Part shown: piece by piece, positions 23,446 to 35,855 of the stretch
How positions within the stretch are numbered: the stretch's first letter is position 1
Layout: each line of letters opens with the position of its first letter
Origin: Metallyticus violacea
Lineage: Eukaryota; Arthropoda; Insecta; Mantodea; Metallyticidae
Length of the DNA: 64,000 bases
Reading direction: 5' to 3'
Assembly: GCA_030762175.1 (NCBI GenBank)
Contig: CM060831.1
Coordinates: forward strand, 71,765,001-71,829,000
Program-made: the position numbers and the translations under genes
The notes under the pieces: generated by a model
What the model was told of the DNA's origin: nothing
The model's database searches: none
The model's input: the letters and a program-made list of their open reading frames with translations, nothing else

Positions 23446-23850
23446 ATACAATTACATTGGAATTGATGAAGCGTGAGTTTAAAAGTGTAAGGTTTCTAGA
23501 AGAAAGTAATATTCATAATTGAGGATATGGATATCTAGTAGTTTTAGGCAGAAAAATATTAAAATATGCAATAAGTTGGTAAGGTTACTTAAGTTAGAAC
23601 AGGGGTTTTGAATTAATAGGTTTAAACATGTCAAGGAGAGAAATTTACCCTTTGTGTGTAGAGGTGGAAAATTATAGCTACTTCAACTAACAAATGAATT
23701 AAGGTTTCGGAGGCAACAAATTTACTAAAGAAGTGGAATATCATACAGGGAAAAATAGTCATGAAAAATTCTACATATCAAAAGTGATAAGTTTATAGAG
23801 ATAAGTGAGACATATTTATGTAATATAAGGAAAAAAGGATGGGCAAAGTT

Positions 23851-24150
23851 GATTTTTGTTGATTTGATTTATTTATGGACGCTTTTTAACATCTCAGGTC
23901 ATCAACGTCCCATTCAATTCAGGGTGTGAAACGGCCGACAAGTTTTGCTCAGAGGCCTCTTCTTTCAGGCTTGAGGTTCTTTTTCGTGCTGTAAATGTAC
24001 GACACGGGACCCATGGCTTTACTTCCCTTAGAAGGAAGCCATATTTAGAATTTTTACATCCGAAAAAATCCATCATTCATAGCCGGGTTTGAACCCGCGA
24101 TCTTAGGTTTAGAAGGTAAGTATGGTTATCACTACACCACCAGGACCGAC
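23851..24150 (-). mobile_element. SINE-B copy B3 with likely target duplication
   Basis: Full-length copy. Minus strand from 24150: GTCGGTCCTGGTGGTGTAGT (box A), GATAACCATACTT, CGCGGGTTCAAACCCGGC (box B), body AAGAAGAGGCCTCTGAGC and GAATTGAATGGGACGTTGAT, T-rich tail at the left. Flanks ATGGGCAAAGTT (23839-23850) and ATGAGTAAAGTT (24151-24162) agree at 10 of 12 bases and are the probable target duplication. Confidence 0.88.
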
Positions 24151-24366
24151 ATGAGTAAAGTTAAAAACTATGAATGGAATAGGCGTACATAACAGTGTTA
24201 GCTAAATAAATTTTTCTTATTTAATTTCTCCTACAACACATTGTGTTGCTTAGGTCAGAACCAAACCAACATTTGAAAAGACGAAAATTTAAAAAAAACT
24301 CCTTGTTGGGAAAAATAAGAAATAGCATCAGCGAAACCATCTGTCGTATCTTAAGTTTACACTTAC

Positions 24367-24669
24367 CGGCAGCGATGATGTGGAAGACACAAGGAACCCG
24401 CTGATGGCCTATCCTATTAGACGCCCAACAGAGCAAGGTCCCATAGTCCAGTTCCGTCATAGGCATGTAAGAGACAACGCTCCGGGTGGGATAGTGTGGG
24501 GAGCGGCTGATGTGAGCGGCTGCCACGTCCAGACTCTCGGCCGAGTTGTTGAACGTCCAGCGAAAAGTGACATCTGGAGGATTTGCTTCCACTTCGCAAC
24601 CAATGTCTGCCTTCTCCTGCTTTGCCACACCATGTACCCGCGTCTGATTGGCTCTACATGTTGGGGCAT
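24367..24669 (-). CDS. Sidestep-family receptor, exon for the last Ig domain
   Basis: Exon of 303 bp, phase 1 to phase 1, so one complete Ig domain in a symmetrical exon. The acceptor is CCCTTGTAG before 24669 and the donor is GTAAGT at 24366-24361. With the T from the previous exon it begins YAPTC. It then shows IGCEVEANPP, FRWTFNNS and ELDYGTLLCWASNRIG, and ends VPCVFHIIAAG. The two core cysteines are in IGC and LLC; a second pair (PTC near the start, VPC near the end) could form an extra disulphide. NQT and NNS are possible glycosylation sites. The DYGTL-C-A-N-IG-PC-F pattern is a strong Side-family signature. ATGs further upstream at 24724 are in the intron. Confidence 0.92.
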
Positions 24670-27600
24670 CTACAAGGGAAACAAAAAATATTAGAATAGC
24701 TGGAAAGCACAACAGTATCAGCAATGTTCCGAATAGAAATTACCAATATGAACTCTGAATACTGTAGACAGCTGTGATAAGTTTATTCAAAATAAAGCGT
24801 CAGCAAAAAGAGTACGGTTTTTTAGATCAATGGAGCTTTATAAACACTAAACAGGTTAAAATGATCCTGTTCCATAGGAGTCCCAAATAAAATTAATTTA
24901 CCATACACACATTTTTTAACATATCATCAGGAAAGAAGTTAATTGTAATAAAAGTTGGGTTTCTAGAAGCCTAAGAGATTGGGCATGAAACTTTCCATTT
25001 CATGAAATGCACATAGTTAACCTTGTCCTTAGTCAAGAATATTGTAGTCGAAAACAACAATGAACAATTAATTTCAATAGAACATGTTGATGTGGCGACT
25101 AGCGCGTTAAGCGTTGCATTATTTCTAACTCCCAACCTCATACTGAAATTTTTTGCAATATGCTATTGCATTTTAGTGCAAGAATATTCTAATTTATTCA
25201 GCTATTATATTGTTTGCGTTTTTAAATCTTGGTGTTGGTTTTCATCAACTCTGTAACCTATGATTAAAAAGGTCTTCAATTTTATTACATTGCACAATAA
25301 TGAATGATATGATAAATAAAAATAAAATATTATTTGAAACTTACTGTTTTGCATATTAATTTTATTTAGTCATCTCCAGCATATATTATCCCCAAAGGTA
25401 GATAAGTTTTTTTGAAAGCTGTCACGAAAGAACGGACTAACTTGTGCCTTCAGCCATATCCTCTCAATCCCTTCCATGTATTCCTTGCTTTGGGGGGCCT
25501 TTCATTTTGGGAAGATATGGAAATAAGATGGTGCCAAGATTGGCCTTATCAGAATGGGGTAAGAATAATAACCAAACCTCTCAATAAGAATGGTACTACA
25601 GTTTTCATTTCACGAATTAAATATATAGTGTATATATCTTACTAACTAGTTATATAGAGATGTTAAGAACGAATTATATTACTTTTATTTTAACACTAGT
25701 ACAAAATGATCTATATTGTAGTTTCAACTCGCCAGTCAAAGAAATTCAGAGGTTCGATGCTGTGTTTATAGCCTTTACATACTATTCAGCAAGCACGAAA
25801 AGCAGGAAACAATAGAGAATAGTCTGTGTTGCATTAATGCTCATATACATTTAGCAGACTTTTTAATGCAGACGGGGGAAAAAAGGAGGAACAGAAATTC
25901 TAAAAATAAATAAATAAATAAATAAATGAAGATTAACTGTAACCTGTTTTAGCTAAGCAAGAGAACTATTCGGTTATTATCCTGTATTTGATGAAGGTTC
26001 GGGAAATAGAATATTAAAATTACAAACAACTCTCGTATAAATATGGATACTACAGGGTGTCCAATAATGTTATTACAAATAAAATGGAAATTTCAAGGCC
26101 TTTATAATAATATACATTTTTATAACAATATAAATCTTGCAGGATACCCTTAAGAACACCAGTTGGATAATTTAAATGATATAAAATTTAAAAAATAATA
26201 AAGTGTTACAGCTCGTACAGGCTAAAGAAATAACATTATTTAAATACGTCACGGTGACATATTAATATAGGTCTCCACAGAAGACTTTTGAATGCATCGG
26301 GTCTAATAAAACGTAAGAGGAAGAACAAAGAAAACATGATAGGAAGAAATTAATAAGCTAATAAGAAATTTGCAGGACAGTCATACGCCGGCTATAGACT
26401 ATTGCAAAAGCAAAACTAAAATAGTACAGTAAAACATATGTTACTATGTACAATGCAACAGCACACATGAAGTTACAGAAATATCTCCTTGAGCATCCTA
26501 GCATTCTGTTATACACTCAGTAGTTAGAAACTAATTTTGTGTTTAGACAGTATGATAAGAGTTACTGCACGCACGCACACACATATATTTGATCCACTAA
26601 TCCTTCTTGGTCCTCCAGCACTAAAAAGTGAAATTATTATAAAATCTATAATATTTATCTCTCTGGGAATACGGCAATATTTTTGTATGATTACTGCTTT
26701 ACAAGATGTAGACATTAAATTTAATGTGCATTACCTTTTGTATAAATTAAACATATGAAAATGTGCTTGTTGGTTAGATTTATACTTACGACTATTTTCA
26801 AATTTCTTGCAATTATTGTCATACTTATTGTAGGTGTCATAGCTAAACATCATTTTGTTTTTCTCATAACTCTTGCATGTCAATGCTGGAGGACATATAA
26901 CATTATCATATCCCCATTAATTCCAGCATATAACAATAAAACAGAAAAAAAGAGCATCCATTTACTAAGAGGTATGTATTTGAAATAAAAACGTATAGGA
27001 GAAAGCTAGAAGAAGACTAGAAGCTATCAGCAGGCAGGAAATCGAGGCAGAATGCAACACGAAAGTCTCCTTGAGCCTATCAAATGAAATTAAACTAATC
27101 TGGGGTGAAGAGATATATATGCTGGTTCTAGGAAGAAAGGCGAGGCCAGGAATGGTCTGTTTAGAATAGGAAAGTTGGAAGGCTAAAAAAATAACAGATA
27201 ATTCTGGTAGGAAAATCTGCCCATTTTGTGGAGTGGATAAGGAATGGGTATTTTTTGTTAGAACGCAATAACTAGTGTAATTATAGATAATAGGTAATAT
27301 GTTTTTGTAATTATATAAAAAGGTAATATTATTTTCATTCACATATCTGTAAATATCGTTCTTCCCATTTTGTAATGTTTATTTATTTGTTATTAATATT
27401 GTTTTATTTGTATTATTATTTGTTCTTTCTAACTATGTATCGTACTTAAGCATGTAAGGCTACGACCCATACATAAAATATATTTGTAATGTGTATATAG
27501 AATTTTATAACAGTAAAGGTACACCTACTACTACTAACACCTATGCAGTGTGGAAAACTTCACAACAAAAACGTGCAAGTAGTAAACTGAGCTCGAAAGA

Positions 27601-27855
27601 TGCTGTTGGAATCGCTGTTTAACACATTTATTATACGAAGACAACATTTTGTTTGTTTTAGTTCTCTGTGACTTGTCCCTCTGTTGTTAGGGCAGCCCCA
27701 CCCAGCATCATTATCAGATTTCCACAGCACTTTTTGAGCTCAGTGTACCAAAGTTTGTCAGCCTTAGTTGACTTAATCAAATTCACCACAGCAGAAACAA
27801 ACATTGCTTTTTTGTGTACAACAGATTGTGAGTGATTGACAAATCTGACACTGAC
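24670..27855 (-). other. Intron between split-Ig exon and last-Ig exon
   Basis: 3186 bp, GT...AG, phase 1. It contains a LINE-A 3' end (26985-27535), an (AAAT)n tract near 25905-25928 and a transposon-end-like CAGGGTGTCCAATAATG near 26055 whose partner I could not find. The rest of 24670-26984 is unassigned AT-rich DNA. Confidence 0.8.
26985..27535 (+). mobile_element. LINE-A 3' end, copy 4
   Basis: The left part corresponds to copy 1 (AGCTATCAGCAGGCAGGAAA, CGAGGCAGAATGCAAC). Across frames it gives VLGRKARPGMV, KVGRLKK and a finger-like CPFCG, as near the C-terminus of non-LTR retrotransposon polyproteins. The right part is the shared 3' untranslated block ending CAGTAAAGGTACACCTACTAC. Frames are broken. 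Confidence 0.68.
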
Positions 27856-28015
27856 ACATGACGTTGAGGTAGAAGGCGTTGCTCTCGCCGTCACCCTCGG
27901 TGTTGAAGCCGACACATGTGTAGTTGCCAGCACTCGCTCTGCTGACGCCCTGCAGTACCAAACTCTGATTACTGATAATGATACCATGGCCAACGTTGTG
28001 ATTCAGCATCCGCCC
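27856..28015 (-). CDS. Sidestep-family receptor, exon for second half of the same Ig domain
   Basis: Exon of 160 bp giving 53 codons plus one base. The acceptor is ATTACAG before 28015 (phase 0) and the donor is GTCAGT at 27855-27850 (phase 1). Joined to the preceding exon the peptide reads WRHN-GRMLNHNVG without a break. It contains NQSLVLQGVSRASAGNYTC, the classic Ig F-strand with the second disulphide cysteine, then GDGESNAFYLNVM. Asn in NQS and NYT are candidate N-glycosylation sites. The phase-0 intron splitting this Ig domain and the phase-1 intron after it fit the flanking exons exactly. An ATG lies at 28009 but is internal to the domain, so it is not a start codon. Confidence 0.9.
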
Positions 28016-28379
28016 CTGTAATCACAATTGCAAACACACGCTCAGGAACCCACTAATGTGTATTTCTTGTGAGGGTTGGAATGACTGGGCTGAAGGAAGT
28101 AAATAGTAATAAACACAATTTCTTACTGCTCAAATCAATGTGAAAGAACTTGTAACTTCAATAAATATATTTGTGAATACACTTGGCATAAAATCATTAA
28201 GGAAACCCAATAAATCATATCAGGATTCCGTTAGCTTGCAATAAGATTCACGAAGTGAACAACAGTTGGTTTGATTATCCTTTCAGTACTGCCAAAGATC
28301 ACCAATTCAAGTAAATTCAAGTAAACTGTAGCCCAGCCCACAGTAATGGTCTAGAATGTCTGGACATAAGGCGACCGTA

Positions 28380-29340
28380 TGCTTTCGCAGGAATTGCATC
28401 GGCCAATTTGGCCGCGACAGTCTCCAGATTCATTACTAAATACAACGGCATTCCATTTCTTCACCCAGTGTAAATGTTTCCGAGAGTTCATAAAGTTCAT
28501 GGACTTATGAACAGGAGCCACAGTCTAACTTTACGCAAACGACTGCCACGAATTAGCCCAAAATTGGAATTGCGGTGGATTCCGGAGCATCGATGCATTT
28601 ATGGGAATGAAATGGCAGATCAGCTGGCAAAAAGGGGAACTAACACATCCTTTTTTGGTCCTGAGTCCGTGGTCGGAATCAATATTTATATTGCTAGGAC
28701 CGCGAGGATCAAATAAGATGGCAAACCTGTCCTGGGCAGATTTAAACTAGGCCCTAGCAAGAATCTCTCCTCATCCCTTCTGAATTGGACAGGAAAGTAA
28801 TTGCGCCAATTACAGAACATGGTCCCTTCATAGCCCTTCTACGTAAAGTGGGTCTCTCTCTATAAAGATGAATTCATTTGCAGATCGTGCAAATTGGATG
28901 AGAAATCTGCCTCACATATCCTGTTTGAGTATCCAATCCTGGATAGAACCCTTTCTCTCTCAGACCAGGGAAGATCTGATTCGTTTTATTTAAGGAAGCT
29001 CTTTAACATCTCAGGTCATCAGCGTCCCATTCAATTCAGGGCATGAAACGGCCGACAAATTTTGCTCAGAGGCCTCTTCTTTCAGGCTTGAGGTCATGCA
29101 GTAAATGTACGACACGGTACCCACGGCTTTGCTTCCCTTCCGAGGAAAGTCACACTTATGATTTGTACGCCCGAAATTCTGTGGTCCTGGCCGCGTTTGA
29201 ACCCGCGACCTTGGATTTAGAAGGCAAGTATGGTTACCACTACAACACTAGGACCGACAGGAAGAACTGAGAAAAGATGCCAACATTGGAACCAAAATAC
29301 TACAACTTGTACAAGGAACAGATTTTGTTAAACAATGAAG
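28380..29340 (+). pseudogene. LINE relic: RNase H and C-terminal zinc-knuckle region
   Basis: The frame at 28474-28716 contains KLELRWIPEHRCIYGNEMAD followed by QLAKRGTN and GPESVVGIN. This matches the RNase H end (WVPSH-GI-GNE-AD-LAK-G...GPEP-IG) of Jockey-like LINEs. Further on, ICRSCKLDEKSASHILFEYP (28875-28930) is the C-terminal CRxC...HxxxxCP knuckle, with the last Cys changed to Tyr. The line of homology is interrupted by SINE-B copy B4 at 28980-29258 and continues after it (QWGSTIS near 29353). Dead by stops and frameshifts. Confidence 0.78.
28980..29258 (-). mobile_element. SINE-B copy B4, nested in the LINE relic
   Basis: Minus strand from 29258: GTCGGTCCTAGTGTTGTAGT (box A), GGTAACCATACTTGCC, GGTCGCGGGTTCAAACGCGG (box B), body and tail as in B3. 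Flanks GGGAAGATCTGA (28968-28979) and AGGAAGAACTGA (29259-29270) agree at 10 of 12 positions, a probable target duplication. Confidence 0.87.
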
Positions 29341-32300
29341 GCATCTATCCCAATGGGGTAGCACAATAAGTCTTAAGGCAGACGTGCTGGAGGATTCTAA
29401 AACTCCATCAAATCCCCCAGATATCTATAACGCCCAAAATTGAACACCTGTTGAGGAGCGCCTTCCTAAGAAGTGTTGTTCTATGGCAGATCAAGTACAG
29501 TGCCTTCATTAAACCACTGTTGCCACACAAGTGGAATTCATGAAACATTGCAACTAAAAGGTTACATCTGGGCATGTAACTCTTCTTTGACTCAATGTTT
29601 TCTGTCAACTAAAGGTGGTAAATGTTACATGTCCCTGGTGAGGGTGCTATTCAAACAGTGCTATTGGGCTGAAGCTCATTTTATTAACTTTTCTACCTAC
29701 AGGCATTCCATAATTAGAACAAGAAATGAAATAATAATCTACATTGTATTGCAAACTCCATTCTTTTTCCCTAGAGAACGTAAATCGTGTCAATATTTTC
29801 GATATCGAAGGGTTTGGGCTGTTTTTCTTCGCCATTCTAGTGATACCAATATATTATATTCGCAGTGTTCGCATTTAATTAGTACTCTTACTATTTATGA
29901 CTACTGATAACGGTAATAGGTCTGATTAGGGGTTTTGACATTGTCCATTACACAATAGTCTTCTGAAGATTCTTAATGATATAATTCTTCTTCGGACTTC
30001 GGGGCCTTAACGGCGTTTTCGTTTAAAGCTTCGAATGCCTTATTATGACATTCCTTAAACCTGGCCTCTCCAATTTTCTACAAAAATATTTACCTGCCGT
30101 GCGAATATATCGATCTACGGCATACCTGTCATCGATACAATTCATTGACTTTCTTACTCTGCACCTACTCTAATGAAGCCACGTTTCCCTGCTTTAATCG
30201 CTTTATTTAATTTTAAATGGGTGTCCACGTTTCATATATCACGGGAAAATTGCAAATATCTTGTACATTAACTAAAATTTAAATAATTGCAATAAAATAA
30301 AAGATCATTACAAGAAAACGCTGGCTTCCGATTCTGATACTGTAAAACAAATCAATTGCAAACAATGCAACATAAAATATAGAACGCTTGATTAACTTTC
30401 CTAGGGCTTTCAAAGCACAGGAACAGATATCAATCCTTAGGCTCTAAAATCAGAGCGCAGGTAGCAAATATATCAGAATATTAGCAAAAATATACAGGAG
30501 TAACAAAGCCATGATGATATATGATAAACAGGAACATGTATTAAAGCTAATGAGAGTTCACAGTCAAAGGAAAAGCCATAACCCGTGCTTTGCTATTTCT
30601 CTTATACACAGACTTAATAGCCTTTCACCGTGATATCTAAAAAATAAAGAGAAGAAATGTGAGAGGGCAAAAAGTGCGGTGGGGGGACGAAGTGCAAGAG
30701 AATTTCAAGAAGTTTTTAAATTTTCAGTATGAAAGCGCTTAATGTAAACTGTTTAAAAAAATGTGTATGAAATTGTTAAACGTTAATATTAAATGTGAAA
30801 AGGCGTGGATGACGTATAATATGGAAATAAAGTCTACAGACTTGAATACATTTCAGTTGTTAAGGAACAACACATTTATTTAACAATATCTCAAACAATA
30901 AATTTGTTATTTGCTGTAACTACAGTCTATGACGCTGAAAATGTTTTATTTTACAATGAATGCACATGTATTAATACAGTGAGATTATTTGAGCTACAGG
31001 CCGCAAGAGCACGGCTGCATACTGAGAGCAGTCAATAATCAAGGCCGTACACTGCAGGTGCAGGTAGCACCTTGTAGTTCGAATGATGGAGCCTTTTTCA
31101 ACAAATAACTGTGAATTCGTTTGTTAATCTGTACTTTTATTACATGCAGATTTTTTGCTATCAGTTCTTCGTTAGTTATGCCCCTACATAAATATAGTTT
31201 TGCAGAACGGATTTTTGTGTAAGATACATAAGAGAAAACGAATTCGCGAGAGAGGCAGAATCTTTCAATGACAAGAAACCTGTTGGGAAATGTCACGTTA
31301 TTCTTAGATATTAAATACAGAAATTTTCTACAGATGACGGCCATGTACTGCCGCTGAGGAGCATTACTTTATACATCTCTTATAAAAATAGTGCTTATTA
31401 TGAAATTTAAATGCAGTATCATTTTATGATTTCAATAAAATATAAATATTAAATACGGCTCTTCCCAATAAGTAGCCCCGCTCAGGTGACCCATAACGCA
31501 GATATCCTCAGTGTACTGGAAGAATCGGTTCATTAAGTTCAAACACGATTCAAAGATTTTCCGATGTTAAAATTTCAAGTCTTCAAACGATTCCTAAACA
31601 CTGAAATTTAATATATGTTTGAACATATTTCAACAGGAACTTCAGTCAGTAATGGGTAATTTTTGGAGATAAAACGTGTGAGGACAGCGAGTAACAACGT
31701 CTTTTATAAAATGAGTAACTAATTACATATTTACTGATTTTACTTAATGAATAAATAAGCGATTTATATTAGGCCGCATATGTGATCAATACTTGATTAG
31801 CTCTTTCTATAGGTAACGTTTACACAGACAACAGAAATAGTATTTTCAGAATGTCCATTTCCAATAAGCATGTGCAAAGAGATCTAAATGCAATAAATAT
31901 GGATTTTTAGAATATAAGCGTTTATAAAGAAGTATTTTATATACCTAAGTTATATTAGGTGTTAATAAATTACAACTAGTAATTAATAATTAGGATCATT
32001 TAAGTAATAAGCTATAATTTGCACCACCATTAACCTATTTAATTCGTTATCGCTCAGACGAATGTCAAAAGGTATGTTTTTTTATATGTTTATACTTTTT
32101 AAATGCAGAAAGTAAAGGCAAATGCTTTTTAATTTTCTGATATTTTTGGGTAAACAAATAAAAGAACTAATATGTTGCTAGTTCATCTTTTAAAGCATTA
32201 TTTACAATCTTTTTGTTAGATAATTACCATTGCTGATTTGGGCATGTAGATAATTCAGTCAGCACAACAGGTAGTTCTTCAAAGTCTCTCCGCACGCAAA

Positions 32301-34762
32301 CTTTCTTCAGCCGCAGATGGTTATTATTTATTGAGCTGCAGGGTAACGCAGATATATGCGTTGCTCGCTACATCGCTTGCAGGAGAGTGGCTAAAGATAA
32401 TCTATTTCTGCTATTACACAACGAAACTTCTCCACCCTACCCCGAAAATAAAAGGAGCTTTTAACAACTTGGGCTATGCAGAATTTCTTGGAGTTACGTA
32501 ACATTATTTTCTTATTCTGGAAAGATTCCCTTCGTTTTGCAGACTGTAATGCAATTTTCATACAGTTTATATAACAGCACCTGTTAGAATATTTACGAAT
32601 TGTTGGACTAAAAGCCAGTGAAACTTACTGGAGTGGAATGGGTAACATCAGCCTCCCTCCATACCTGAATATTATAAGAAATGCTTGGCATTTAGTGCTA
32701 TCATATTAATATTACAGTGTTAAGGAGTACATAATCAAAATAGGGAGACAGTTTCCCAATTCGTCATTATTTTTTGAATCAAAATCTTACGTGATATTTC
32801 CAATTTTCAAAATTGGTTACTGGAGCATTAAATTCTTTTGTTTAATAATTATAAAGAAATGAAACTATTTTGTTAAAATCGTTACTTTTATATTTACCTA
32901 CCTGCAGTTCTTTAGATACAAGTTTTATTAAGTTGAAAATTAGGACATTTTCTAAAAAAGTATAAAGCAGTTATTTTTTCATGTACAGGTGCATAGTTAT
33001 TTTATTGAATACTCGTTAAAACCACAAAAGATAACGACTGTTCAGGAATAGCTGCCGTATGATAATAAACCTGAGTTAAACTCTGTAACTGAGTTTTGAA
33101 TAATGTTAGTGACTACTAGGGACCAGGTTTTGAGGTTTTAATTGTTTTCTTAATTAGAACCTTTCAACATAAGTTTGCTTTTTATGCTCACTAGGTACTA
33201 TTTTATCTTGTGCCTTTTTGCGCAAATCCTCTTGTCTAAGTTCTACATATGAATCTATGTTTCTCCTTCTTACCCCTACAGCTTCCTTTCTTGAGATATA
33301 AACGCCTGATTTTCAGCGTATTGGCCAATTGGCGTAGTAACATTAAGGGCCGATAGCTGAGCAACATAATTTACCAGACACTTCTTCAGTTATGACGCAG
33401 CAAAGAGGTTTCAGGGGTTGGGATGTCTTTCAGCATTATAACTAAACATTTTTCCCGGTAGCTTCTTCACTGTCTACCTAGTGACCCAGGTATTCTGCGT
33501 TAGCAGACGTTGTTTTAATATAAATGTTGTATTTAACTATCAATTTGGCTTAAGGTGCATTTTATAATGCATTGGGAAGGAATGTGAACTTCTACGGCAA
33601 ATTGAAAAGGTGAATACTTTCGGCAAGGGTTTATGTTTTATTAAATTTTAGTGTTTATATTCTGTTCTCGCAAGAGTTAATGTATTTTTAAATTCAAGGA
33701 ACAATTCTTTTATGATTCGTTATATCAGCTTTTGTCAATTAGGCTTGCTTTAAAATGTCTTAATCATGTTGTAAACGTTCAGTGCACTATTGCTGCTACA
33801 CATTTTTTCTTACCGTATACAAGTTTATACCTGTTGTTCACACTTTATATTTTTTATTTAACATTCTTTCGCACATTTTATGTATATGCTTTGGTTGTTT
33901 AGCAAAATACAGTTAAATATGTAATTACCCTTGAGCCTTGTGAATTTTTACCATTTTTCCTCCTTTATCATGGAGTCACGTTTTCATGGTCACATCCTCA
34001 GTTTTCCTCTAGTACCTCCATAATATTCAAGCAACGGGAAGATGTCGTTCTAAGATTATTCAGACATAGTGCAACCTAAAAAGGGCTAAATAGTATTTTA
34101 AGACCTATAAAGGTTAAACGGGGTTTTTTCAGACTTAATGAGGTAAATCAATATTCTTTCTGTAAGTCTTTCACAACATGCTTGTGATTGGCTGCATCTC
34201 ATAAATGTGCTTCACAGATTTTCTCTGCAGGTCCAGAAACTTGATGACGCTACAGTCTCCTGTTTTATCTGTAACCCCGGCATATACGACTGCCTCAGTT
34301 TCTTGTTAATTTCTCTTTTACTCAGCACTGCGAACGTGCAATATACGGGGAGAATTTTAACCCACAATTACTGTGTCTGCCTGAACGTTCTTAGTAAAGT
34401 GCAAAATTCTTCCACAGCTCCTTGCATTTTATCAGCGTTACTTTGTGAATTTGTGTACCCCATTCAGTTCATTTTTTAGATTAGAATGTGGAGTTGATAG
34501 TACGTTTTTAAATATGCAAATGAAGAATGCCAACAACTAAATCTTCTAAAGTGAGTGTCCATTTTCCCTTCACTGCATCTTAGTTCATACCAATTTAGGG
34601 GAAAAATTTAGCATAGTTATTTAAATTTACTCATTTTTCATAGGCTTGATAGAATTTTATTTTTTCATCACTTGTGAAACTAGTGTCTTCCCCATACCAT
34701 TGCCACATAACCAATGTAAAAGATAAAGATAGCTTATTGTGTCTCTTAAGAGGAAGGGCCTC

Positions 34763-35045
34763 CTAACAAGTAGGAAAAGCTCGTTTTTTCCTAACGCGGT
34801 GAGCTATTCCTGCTAGTTGTTTGTATGCTGTTTGATACTGACTGATTTGTTCTTTGGTTACTCCATTTCTTGCTGTACTAGTAGCTTCTCGAAAGAGTTC
34901 CGTTTTTCTTTTCTTCTTGCTACTCTTGACCAATCTGGACCTGCATGTTCCTTGAGCATTGAGATTCAAACCCTAGCTCATTTCCGCTGAGTGGAGCTAC
35001 CCATAGGTATATATTACGGCTAACCCATTACGCTAAGCTGTTAAC
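34763..35045 (-). mobile_element. tRNA-like head followed by a 68-codon frame
   Basis: The minus strand at 35045-34965 reads AGCTTAGCGTAATGGGTTAG (box-A-like), then about 40 bp later TAGGGTTTGAATCTCAATG (box-B-like), the spacing of a tRNA-derived promoter. It is followed by an ATG frame at 34969-34763 with a basic, Lys/Arg-rich product (SSKKKRKTELFREATS, KQLAGIAHRVRKKRAFPTC) that I do not recognise. It may be a single SINE of a fourth family whose body happens to be open, or a chimera with a retrotransposon. Only one copy is seen here. Confidence 0.35.
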
Positions 35046-35226
35046 AACGATTATCCACTCGATGGTTGTTAACATAAGTGGAAGGCGAATCTCAATGATG
35101 TGCTACCTATGTTAGAGTTTCTTCAATTGCGGAGAATTTTACATCCGCAGATCATCAGTTCCCTATATCATAATGCTTGACTTCGATCTCCCTGCAATCT
35201 TTGGAATTAATGAAGTCGAATTTTGA

Positions 35227-35248
35227 AACACCCTGTATATAGGGTGTT
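35227..35248. repeat. Head-to-head transposon ends (short palindrome)
   Basis: AACACCCT and AGGGTGTT flank GTATAT. CAGGGTGTT is the typical end of several TA-targeting elements in this window, so two ends appear to meet here. A further end-like ACACCCTGTATA occurs at 38320. Confidence 0.5.
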
Positions 35249-35562
35249 ATTGAACTATACTGCATAATTTCAAGGATTGTATAATGGTGTTGATCAAGCA
35301 ATTTGAGATGGGGGATCTAAAGTTTACGAAGAAAAATAACGAAATTACATAATGATAAAGAAATTGAAATTTGTTGCTGATAAGTCAGCTTTTAAGCAAA
35401 ATGGAACAAAATTTGTCTTTTAATATCTTCAAATTTGCTTTGCGACCGAGAAAAAACAGATTTTAATAGTTAATCATCAGAATTTAAAAAATTAGTGCTA
35501 TAAAGTCTCTAAAATCTCGGATTAATCATATGACAGTACGACACTAAACAACCATTAACTTA

Positions 35563-35855
35563 CCGCCACGGGTGGCCGAGGTCGTTAAGGCACGGACTCG
35601 TGAGCGGGAGGTCTGCGGTTCGAATCCCGCCAGGACCGTCCTCCCTGACTGGGGTTTTTTCCAGGTTTTCCTCAGTCTTCATAACTGGCAAATGCCGGGG
35701 AGGTACCTAAACTTAGGCCTGGAACGCTTCCTTCCTTAAAAAAAAAAAATATCCTTTCCCAATTAATCATTTCATCTCATGTATCACCAGTGTCCACCGC
35801 CTGTGGTGCCTCAGTAGTAAAAACGGGCGTTAAACACTACTCAAAAAAAAAAAAC
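35563..35855 (+). mobile_element. SINE-A copy A3, complete with 11-bp target duplication
   Basis: The best preserved A copy. It has CGCCACGGGTGGCCGAGGTC with GTTAAGGCAC (box A), CGTGAGCGGGAGGTCTGCGG, GTTCGAATCCCGCC (box B), the body CCAGGTTTTCCTCAGTCTTC, GGGGAGGTACCTAAACTTAG and CTTCCTTCCTTAAA, then the 3' part CATCTCATGTATCACCAG and GGGCGTTAAACACTACTC with a terminal A tract. The perfect duplication CCATTAACTTA lies at 35552-35562 and 35856-35866. The head is tRNA-like (Ser/Leu type judging from TGGCCGAG), so an RNA polymerase III promoter is implied. Confidence 0.95.

Larger units (their letters stand above)
9637..24366 (-). other. Intron between the last Ig and FN3 exons
   Basis: 14,730 bp, GT...AG, phase 1. 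It contains SINE, LINE, hAT and mariner relics, a tandem duplication and several microsatellites, listed separately. Stretches 9637-10050, 10860-11830, 12360-12787, 14521-14934, 15360-16037, 16290-17299, 17344-18024, 19313-19809, 19997-20609 and 23450-23838 are AT-rich and show nothing I can support. Confidence 0.8.

Noticed and set aside
24380..24694. 104-codon forward frame and two extra minus frames over the last Ig exon
   Set aside because: Shadows of the Ig exon in other frames, without domain pattern.
26755..26988. Hydrophobic 77-codon forward frame with apparent membrane spans
   Set aside because: AT-rich DNA in T-rich frames often reads as hydrophobic; no family pattern, and it abuts a LINE 3' end.
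35568..35632. Functional tRNA gene in the SINE-A head
   Set aside because: The box-A and box-B regions are tRNA-like, but the sequence continues into the conserved SINE body, and the acceptor-stem pairing expected of a tRNA is missing.
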